From Streptomyces deccanensis (GTDB lineage: Bacteria > Actinomycetota > Actinomycetes > Streptomycetales > Streptomycetaceae), in contig NZ_CP092431.1 of the NCBI RefSeq assembly GCF_022385335.1, positions 5,704,001 through 5,768,000 of the forward strand: DNA of 64,000 nucleotides, in the 5' to 3' direction. Below the pieces are notes generated by a model. The model made no database searches, had not been told where the DNA came from, and was given only the letters and a program-made list of their open reading frames with translations. Below are positions 58,448-64,000 of this stretch, piece by piece. Numbering within the stretch: the stretch's first letter is position 1; every line of letters starts with the position of its first letter. The translations under genes and the position numbers were made by a program.

Positions 58448-59053
58448 ATTCGGAAGCCTGTTCATCTCGCCGTGTACGACACCTACGCCGACTGGGAGAC
58501 GGGACACACCACCGCGTGGCTCGCCAGGGGTGGGTACGAGGTCCGCACCGTCGCCGAGGGGACCGACGCCGTGCGGACCATCGCGGGGGTGCGAATCCAG
58601 CCCGATGAGACCCTGGCGCAGCTGCGGCCCGAGGACAGCTCGCTGCTCGTCCTCACCGGCGCCGACCTCTGGGACACCGGCGACGCACTCGCCCCGTTCG
58701 CCCGCAAGGCGCGCGAGTTCCTCGCGGCCGGCGTCCCCGTCGCCGCGATCTGCGGCGCGACCGCCGGGCTCGCCCGGGAAGGGCTGCTGGACGACCGGGC
58801 CCACACCAGCGCGGCCCCCTTCTACCTGGCGGCCACCGGCTACGAGGGCGCGCAGCGGTACGTGGAGGCGGACGCCGTCACCGACGCGTCCGGGCTCCTC
58901 GTCACCGCCGGCCCCACCGAACCCGTCGCCTTCGCCCGCGAGGTCCTGCGCCTCCTCGGCGTCTACGAGGGCGAGGTCCTCGACGCCTGGTACCGCCTCT
59001 TCCACGACTCCGACGCGGAGGCGTACGCCGTGCTGGAGGCGGCGGGCCGGTGA
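58448..59053 (+). CDS. DJ-1/PfpI family glutamine-amidotransferase-like protein
   Basis: In-frame sequence before GTG 58472 reads RKPVHLAVYDTYADWETGHT, which restores the first beta strand expected in DJ-1/PfpI proteins. The only possible start there is ATT 58448, a rare initiation codon. GTG 58472 would remove that strand and give 193 aa. The core is SLLVLTGADLWDTG, then the nucleophile elbow VPVAAICGATAGLAREGLLD (Cys), with RAHTSAAPFYLAATGY. The family includes deglycases, chaperones and hydratases. Co-transcribed with the overlapping MarR gene, so it probably handles a stress compound sensed by it. Confidence 0.85.
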   Translation: MRKPVHLAVYDTYADWETGHTTAWLARGGYEVRTVAEGTDAVRTIAGVRIQPDETLAQLRPEDSSLLVLTGADLWDTGDALAPFARKAREFLAAGVPVAAICGATAGLAREGLLDDRAHTSAAPFYLAATGYEGAQRYVEADAVTDASGLLVTAGPTEPVAFAREVLRLLGVYEGEVLDAWYRLFHDSDAEAYAVLEAAGR

Positions 59054-59517
59054 GCCGCGCACAGCAGGACCTCCTCAGCCGCGCCGCCCTCGGCGTCTTC
59101 CGCCTCAACGGCCAGTTCCTCTCCGTCGCGGACGAGTTGACGCGCCCGGCGGGGCTCACGGCCGCCTGGTGGCAGGTCCTCGGCGCGGTGCTGCCCGAAC
59201 CGCTGCCGGTCGCCGGGGTCGCCCGGACCATGGGCATCACCCGGCAGAGCGTCCAGCGCGTCGCCGATCTCCTCGTCGACCGGGGGCTCGCCGTGTACGT
59301 GCCGAACCCGGCCCACCGTCGCGCCAAGCTCCTCACCCCGACCCCGGCCGGCCGCGCGGCGATCGAGCGGATCGACCCGGGCCACGCGGACCTGGCCGCC
59401 CGCCTCGCCCAGGCGCTGGGGGAGGAGGAGTTCGCGGCGACCGTGCGGGCGCTCGAACGGCTGTCGGGCGTCCTGGACGACCTCGCGGCGGCGCCGGACG
59501 CTGTTACGGAACCGTAG
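59050..59517 (+). CDS. MarR-family transcriptional regulator
   Basis: A 155-aa winged-helix protein: AQQDLLSRAALGVFRLNGQF, GLTAAWWQVLGAVLPEPLPV, VARTMGITRQSVQRVADLLV (recognition helix), GLAVYVPNPAHRRAKLLTPT (wing) and C-terminal dimer helices. GTG 59050 overlaps the DJ-1 gene stop by 4 bp. It likely represses the operon at the TGACAGCA/TGCTGTCA repeat and responds to a small reactive or aromatic compound. No terminator is obvious in the 180 bases before the kinase gene. Confidence 0.93.
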   Translation: MSRAQQDLLSRAALGVFRLNGQFLSVADELTRPAGLTAAWWQVLGAVLPEPLPVAGVARTMGITRQSVQRVADLLVDRGLAVYVPNPAHRRAKLLTPTPAGRAAIERIDPGHADLAARLAQALGEEEFAATVRALERLSGVLDDLAAAPDAVTEP

Positions 59518-59699
59518 ACACCGTCCCATCCGACTCCCCGTACGGCCGCACTACGATCGGTCCGTTGCGCACGTACGCGACGTAGACGACGTTGATGAGG
59601 TTGCCGACGTAGGCGACGTACCCGTACGTACATGTACACGGATACGTTCGCGTCCGCGGACGCGTCGGGACGGCACGGGGAATCAGGGGGACGGTGGCC

Positions 59700-62258
59700 A
59701 TGGAGAAGCTCGGGCCCGGGGATCCACAGCGGATCGGGGCGTACCGGCTGCTCGCGCGGCTGGGCGCCGGCGGCATGGGGAACGTGTACCTGGCCCGGTC
59801 CGAGCGCGGCCGTACCGTCGCCGTCAAGCTGGTGCGGCAGGAGTTGGCGGAGCAGGAGGAGTTCCGGGCGCGGTTCCGGCAGGAGGTGCGGGCCGCGCGG
59901 CAGGTCGGCGGGTACTGGACCGCGCCCGTGCTGGACGCGGACACCGAGGCGGGCATCCCGTGGGTCGCCACCGGGTACGTCGCCGGGCCCTCCCTCCATG
60001 CCGTCGTCGGCCGCGACCACGGGGCGCTGCCCGAGCGGTCGGTACGGATCCTCGCGGCGGGGCTCGCGCACGCGCTGGAGGACATCCACGCGGCCGGGCT
60101 CATCCACCGGGACCTCAAGCCGTCCAACGTGCTGGTCACCATCGACGGGCCGCGCGTCATCGACTTCGGGATCGCGCGGGCGCTGGAGACCGTCACGGAC
60201 GGCGGGCTGACGCGCACCGGCGCGCTCGTCGGATCGCCGGGTTTCATGGCGCCCGAGCAGGTGCGCGGTGACCGCATCACCCCCGCCTGCGACGTCTTCT
60301 GCCTCGGCTCTGTCCTCGCCTACGCGGCCACCGGCAACCTGCCGTTCGGCGCGGCCAACTCCGGTGTGCACGCCCTGATGTTCCGCATCGCCCAGGAGGA
60401 ACCGGATCTGGAGGGGGTGCCGGAGGGGCTGTACGACATCGTCCGCGACTGCCTGCGCAAGGACCCCGCCGCCCGCCCCACCCTGGCCCAGATCCTCCAG
60501 CGCACCGGCGCCGAGGACACGGTCTTCGCCGGCCGCTCCCGCGACCCGTGGCTCCCGAGCGCCCTGGTGGCCCAACTGGGCCGGCACGCGGTGCGGTTGC
60601 TGGACACGGAGGATCCGGAGGAGACGGGGGAGACGGGAGTTCCGGGGGGTGCGGGGGCCGCTGGGGCTGCGGGGGCTGGTGGTTCGGGTGCCGCTGGGGA
60701 CTCGGGTGCTGCTGGGGGTGCGCGGGCCGCAGGTGGCCCGGGGGCTGCGGGAGGTCCTGGTGGGGCGGTGAGCCCGGCGGGTGCCGGGGGTGCGGCGGCT
60801 GCGGGAGGCGGCCCCGATGCGCCGGGAAGTGCGGAGGGCGCCGGTCGTTCGACGGCTTCCTCGGCCGCGGCCGGGCCCGCGGCGGGGCAGCGGCCGGGTG
60901 CGGCGGGCCAGTTCCCGACTCCGCCCTCGACTCCGCCCTCGACCCCGCCGACCGCTCCCTCCCCCTCTTCCTCGGCGCCTCCGTCGGTGAGTCCGTCGGG
61001 GGCAGCCGCCGCGGGCATGGCGGCCGGTGCCGCTGCCCAGAGTCCGCCGTCGGCCGGGGTCGGTCCCGCGTCCGCGCCTCCGGCCGGCCCCGCGGGGCCG
61101 CCGCCCTCGGCTCCGCCCGTGTATCCGCTGGGCGATCCCCATTCTCCGTACGGTGGTTCCGGTGGCTCGGGGTCCCGTGCCCCGGGCTCGGACGGGGCGA
61201 CCGGGTCGGCGACGACGCCCGGTGCCCCCGGCTCCCCGGTCGAGCACCCCGCCGCCCCGCCCGGGGGCGCGCCGGGGGCCCCGTTCGACCGGATGCCGAC
61301 GCAGATCGCGGGGGCGGGGGGAGCGCAGCCCTCTCCGCCGGGCGCCCCGCCGCACACGCCGCCCGCGCCCTCCGGGTACGGCTTCCCGCAGCCGTACACC
61401 CAGCAGCCCGCCGGTGGGTACGGGCAGCACTCCGCACCCGGCTACGGGCAGCAGCCCGGCGCGGCCCCCGGCCCCGGCCCCGGCCCCGCTTACGGCTACC
61501 CGCACAGCGGACCCCAGGCGTCGTACGGGGCGTACGGGCAGGGGCCGTACGCCGGTGGGCAGGGGCCCGCAGGTGCCGGCGGGTCGGGGCTGGGCGCGAC
61601 CCCGCCGTACGGGCCGGAGCCCCTCTACGGCCCCGGGTCGGGCATGGGCCCCGGCGGTCGCCCCGACCCGGAGCGCGGAAGCCGGCGCTCGTCCGTGCTG
61701 CTGGTCGTCGTCGCTCTGGTGGTCGCCCTCGGGGCCGGCGGTTCGGTGTACGCGCTGATGAAGAAGGGGGGCGACGGCGACGAGCACAACGACGCGAAGG
61801 GCGGTACGAAGACGAGCGCGCCCGAGACGTTGGAGCCGACGACCGACGAACCCACGACCCTCGAGACGTCGCCGGACCCGACCACCGAGTCGCCCGACGC
61901 CGGCACGATCCCGGAGGACTTCCTCGGCACCTGGAACGCCACCCTCGACGGCTCCGGCGGCGCGGACACCCGTCAACTCGTCATCCAGCAGGGCGAGGTC
62001 GGCGACACGGTGCTCTCGCTCACGGCGGACGGTCCGCTCGAAGGCGGCGGCACGTACCACTGCGTGTTCGAGGCGGCGCTGACGGACGAACCGGACGACG
62101 ACGGTCCGCTCAGCATCGGCCCCTCCACCGTCACCACCGGCGAACCGGCCGAGTCCTGTTCCCCCGGCGCCGCCACCACCGTCACCCTCCTGCCCGACGG
62201 CCAACTCCGCCGCGTAGACACGGCGGGCAAGTCGGTGACGTACGCGAAGGCCGACTGA
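59700..62258 (+). CDS. Membrane-anchored serine/threonine protein kinase
   Basis: An 852-aa protein. Residues about 15-270 are a Hanks-type kinase: YRLLARLGAGGMGNVYLARS (P-loop), VAVKLVRQEL (Lys), AGLIHRDLKPSNVLVTIDGP (catalytic loop), VIDFGIARAL (DFG) and GSPGFMAPEQVRGDR. A linker of about 370 residues rich in Gly/Ala, then Pro/Gln/Tyr follows. One membrane helix lies near residues 662-685 (SVLLVVVALVVALGAGGSVY). The exported C-terminal domain reads IPEDFLGTWNATLDGSGGAD with QLVIQQGEVGDTVLSLT, a lipocalin-like sensor. ATG 59700 has AGGGGG 9 bases upstream. The signal is unknown. Confidence 0.95.
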   Translation: MEKLGPGDPQRIGAYRLLARLGAGGMGNVYLARSERGRTVAVKLVRQELAEQEEFRARFRQEVRAARQVGGYWTAPVLDADTEAGIPWVATGYVAGPSLHAVVGRDHGALPERSVRILAAGLAHALEDIHAAGLIHRDLKPSNVLVTIDGPRVIDFGIARALETVTDGGLTRTGALVGSPGFMAPEQVRGDRITPACDVFCLGSVLAYAATGNLPFGAANSGVHALMFRIAQEEPDLEGVPEGLYDIVRDCLRKDPAARPTLAQILQRTGAEDTVFAGRSRDPWLPSALVAQLGRHAVRLLDTEDPEETGETGVPGGAGAAGAAGAGGSGAAGDSGAAGGARAAGGPGAAGGPGGAVSPAGAGGAAAAGGGPDAPGSAEGAGRSTASSAAAGPAAGQRPGAAGQFPTPPSTPPSTPPTAPSPSSSAPPSVSPSGAAAAGMAAGAAAQSPPSAGVGPASAPPAGPAGPPPSAPPVYPLGDPHSPYGGSGGSGSRAPGSDGATGSATTPGAPGSPVEHPAAPPGGAPGAPFDRMPTQIAGAGGAQPSPPGAPPHTPPAPSGYGFPQPYTQQPAGGYGQHSAPGYGQQPGAAPGPGPGPAYGYPHSGPQASYGAYGQGPYAGGQGPAGAGGSGLGATPPYGPEPLYGPGSGMGPGGRPDPERGSRRSSVLLVVVALVVALGAGGSVYALMKKGGDGDEHNDAKGGTKTSAPETLEPTTDEPTTLETSPDPTTESPDAGTIPEDFLGTWNATLDGSGGADTRQLVIQQGEVGDTVLSLTADGPLEGGGTYHCVFEAALTDEPDDDGPLSIGPSTVTTGEPAESCSPGAATTVTLLPDGQLRRVDTAGKSVTYAKAD

Positions 62259-62300
62259 CCGAACGGGCCGACTGACCGAACGGGCCGACTGACCGAACGG
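62250..62300. repeat. Three tandem copies of a 17-bp unit
   Basis: GCCGACTGACCGAACGG occurs at 62250-62266, 62267-62283 and 62284-62300. The kinase stop codon TGA lies in the first copy. The unit carries TGA in the same phase once per 17 bp, so contraction would keep the stop. Confidence 0.9.
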
Positions 62301-62483
62301 GCCGACGGAGCGGGCGGCGCCGATTGAGCGGCCGTGCGGGTGGCGTGTTCGACCGGGGCCGCCCGGCGAACTTCCGCTGAACTTCCGGCGCCGTACCCGG
62401 ATTGTCCGCGCCCCGTTCCCGCCCCCGGCCGTACCGTGTCCCCGCTTGACTGCGGAGCGTGAGGCTCGGGGGAGTGGCTCGGG

Positions 62484-64000
62484 ATGCAGGAGTGGCTGAG
62501 CGCGGAGAACGTGGTGGCGGTGGCGACCGCCGTGGCCGGTGTCGTGGCGTCGGCCGTGATGGTCTGGTACGAGCGCAGGGTGCCGAGGCGCAAGCGGATC
62601 GGCTACCGGGTGCAGATGGACAACCCCATAGGCCACGACGTGCGTTCGGGGCGGGCCAATGTCCGGCTCGGGCTGTTCGACGAGGCCCCGGACATGTCCG
62701 ACGCCACCCTGGTGCTGCTGCGCGTCGAGAACGACGGCTCCCAGAGCATCGCCGACAACGACTACACCGGACGTGAACTGCACGGCCTCACCGCCGTGTT
62801 CAGCGGCCGCGTCATCCGGGGAGTCTCGGTCACCCAGCCGCCCGGCACCGACCACCTGATGGACCACTTCACCCCGGCCGCCGGCTTCGGCTACCGCGAC
62901 GGCGTCCTCCGCATCCCCCGCGTCCCCCTCAACCGGGGCGACCACTTCAAGCTGCTCGTGCTCCTCTCCGGCGGGGACGTCGACAGCCCGATCCGGCTCA
63001 TCGGCGGCATCCGGGACGGCGAGGTGCACCCCAACCGCAGCGCGACGCCCGACGAGAAGCCGCCGTTGTTCAGCCGCGCGGCCCGGCTGATCACCGTCAT
63101 GCTGACGCTGTGCGTGATCGCCCTGGCCGCGATCGTCGTCGTACGGGACGACACCCCGCCGCCCATCGAGTGCGCGACGGGCGAGCTGACGCTCACCGGG
63201 TCGACCGCGTTCGCGCCGGTGCTGCGCGGGCTCGCGGAGGAGTACGAGAAGGACTGCGAGGGCGCCGAGATCCGGGTGGACGCGCGGGGGAGTTCGGCGG
63301 GTGTGAACGAACTCGCCGCGCTGGGCGCCGAGTCGAAGAAGGGCTCATCGGCGGTCATCGCGTTCTCCGACGGCCCGAGCACGAGCGCCGATCCCGAACT
63401 GATCGGCCACCGGGTCGCGTTGTCCGTCTTCACCCTGGTCGTGAACGACGGCATCCGTCCCCGTGGAGGCAGCCTGACGATCGATGACGTACGGCGCGTC
63501 TACCGGGGCGAGATCACCCGCTGGAGACAGTTGGACCCCTCCCTCCCCGACATCCCCGTCGTCCTCGTCAGCCGGGACGCCGACTCCGGTACCCGCCAGG
63601 TGTTCCAGCGGACCGTGCTGGGCGGCTGGGAGCAGGTCGCCAGCACCTCGCTCGACTGCCGCCGGGACGACCTCTCGACCGCCCGCGTCCCCCGCTGCGA
63701 GCTCGACTCCACCGAGCAGGTGCTCACCAAGGTCGCCGCGCTCCCCGGCGCCATCGGCTACAGCGAACTCAACCTCACGACCCGCCGCCCCGGCCTGCGC
63801 CGCCTCGCCCTCGACGGCCACACCGCCTCCGTCGAGGCCCTGGAGAAGGGCGACGCCACCTACCCGTACTACGGCGCCGAGTACGCCTACACCTACCGGC
63901 GCCCCCCGGCCAACTCCCTCGCCGACAGCTTCCTCGCCCACATCCGCCGCGGCACCGCCCAGAGCGTCATCCGCAACCACGGCCACGTCCCGTGCGAGAC
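62484..64000 (+). CDS. Membrane-anchored PstS-like substrate-binding protein (3' end outside window)
   Basis: ATG 62484 (GGGGGAG 10 bases upstream) opens a frame with no stop to the window edge, 505 codons so far. It has an N-terminal helix (VVAVATAVAGVVASAVMVWY), a beta-rich domain with RIGYRVQMDNPIGHDVRSGR, a second helix near residue 205 (LITVMLTLCVIALAAIVVV), then a PBP domain: GELTLTGSTAFAPVLRGLAE, VDARGSSAGVNELAALG, VRRVYRGEITRWRQLDPSLP and VVLVSRDADSGTRQVFQRTV. The last blocks match phosphate-binding PstS proteins. The fusion suggests a membrane sensor of phosphate or a related anion rather than a transporter subunit. Confidence 0.85.
   Translation, partial: MQEWLSAENVVAVATAVAGVVASAVMVWYERRVPRRKRIGYRVQMDNPIGHDVRSGRANVRLGLFDEAPDMSDATLVLLRVENDGSQSIADNDYTGRELHGLTAVFSGRVIRGVSVTQPPGTDHLMDHFTPAAGFGYRDGVLRIPRVPLNRGDHFKLLVLLSGGDVDSPIRLIGGIRDGEVHPNRSATPDEKPPLFSRAARLITVMLTLCVIALAAIVVVRDDTPPPIECATGELTLTGSTAFAPVLRGLAEEYEKDCEGAEIRVDARGSSAGVNELAALGAESKKGSSAVIAFSDGPSTSADPELIGHRVALSVFTLVVNDGIRPRGGSLTIDDVRRVYRGEITRWRQLDPSLPDIPVVLVSRDADSGTRQVFQRTVLGGWEQVASTSLDCRRDDLSTARVPRCELDSTEQVLTKVAALPGAIGYSELNLTTRRPGLRRLALDGHTASVEALEKGDATYPYYGAEYAYTYRRPPANSLADSFLAHIRRGTAQSVIRNHGHVPCE

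Noticed and set aside
58902..63029. A 1375-codon open frame on the minus strand opposite the kinase region
   Set aside because: It is a shadow of GC-rich genes: its product is Arg/Gly/Pro-rich without domains, while the plus strand carries clear kinase, MarR and PstS-like motifs.

Overview
The window is high-GC DNA from a Streptomyces-type actinomycete. The signs are strong GC bias at third codon positions, many GTG and TTG starts, 4-bp ATGA/GTGA gene overlaps, a clpB preceded by an HspR-type inverted repeat, and lineage-typical genes (HTH-DUF5753 plus DUF397, DUF3151, DUF2617, YbjN, the kynurenine genes). It reads as chromosomal core DNA (clpB, pyrE, class II aldolase, purA) with accessory patches between the core genes. 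No rRNA, tRNA or CRISPR array was found. The first gene (5' end missing) and the last gene (3' end missing) run off the window.

Layout. 0-7 kb: a membrane-protein tail, lipoproteins, an antitoxin-like gene joined to a broken zeta-toxin remnant, and an orphan xylose-type sugar-binding lipoprotein. 6.8-10.2 kb: a leftward three-gene operon (circularly permuted ATP-grasp, alpha-E, transglutaminase-like). 10.5-12 kb: a decayed IS605-type tnpB element between its hairpin ends. 12.1-15.9 kb: three paralogous LuxR-type regulators, then a small exported peptide and a Rieske-like protein without the histidine ligands. 16.1-22.3 kb: PPOX protein, clpB, YbjN protein, Uma2 protein, aminotransferase. 22.4-23.6 kb: three tandem genes for single-pass membrane proteins with Gly/Ser/Cys-rich tails. 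24-32.7 kb: DUF2617, spermidine-synthase-like membrane protein, SRPBCC protein, aldose epimerase, pyrE, fba, MFS exporter, DUF3151. 32.8-36.2 kb: kynA, kynU and an alpha/beta hydrolase that could supply the missing formamidase step. 36.3-39.9 kb: a NarL-type two-component pair, a P450 and a small membrane protein. 40.4-43.6 kb: an ABC exporter divergent from a MarR/GbsR-like regulator, with a palindrome between them.

43.9-47.3 kb: a 38-codon secreted peptide gene, a DNA-binding protein, a GNAT acetyltransferase, and a WhiJ/BldB/AbaA-like set (anti-sigma-type ATPase with two overlapping small genes, HTH-DUF5753, DUF397). 47.4-50.8 kb: secreted proteins, including a peptidase-inhibitor-like protein coupled to a lipoprotein, and a lipid-kinase-fold protein lacking its catalytic motif. 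51-64 kb: purA, two uncharacterised proteins, a GT2 plus membrane-domain glycosyltransferase coupled to a GntR regulator, a class III aminotransferase, a DJ-1/PfpI protein with its MarR regulator, a membrane Ser/Thr kinase, and a membrane-anchored PstS-like binding protein cut by the window end.

Themes worth following: the LuxR trio with its exported peptide and metal-free Rieske-like partner; the Cys/Gly-rich triplet with repeated leader sequences; two short exported peptides that could be signals; ten genes whose start codons lie 6-8 nt after a TANNNT box, as expected for leaderless transcripts; and several remnants (zeta toxin, tnpB, DAGK-like protein).
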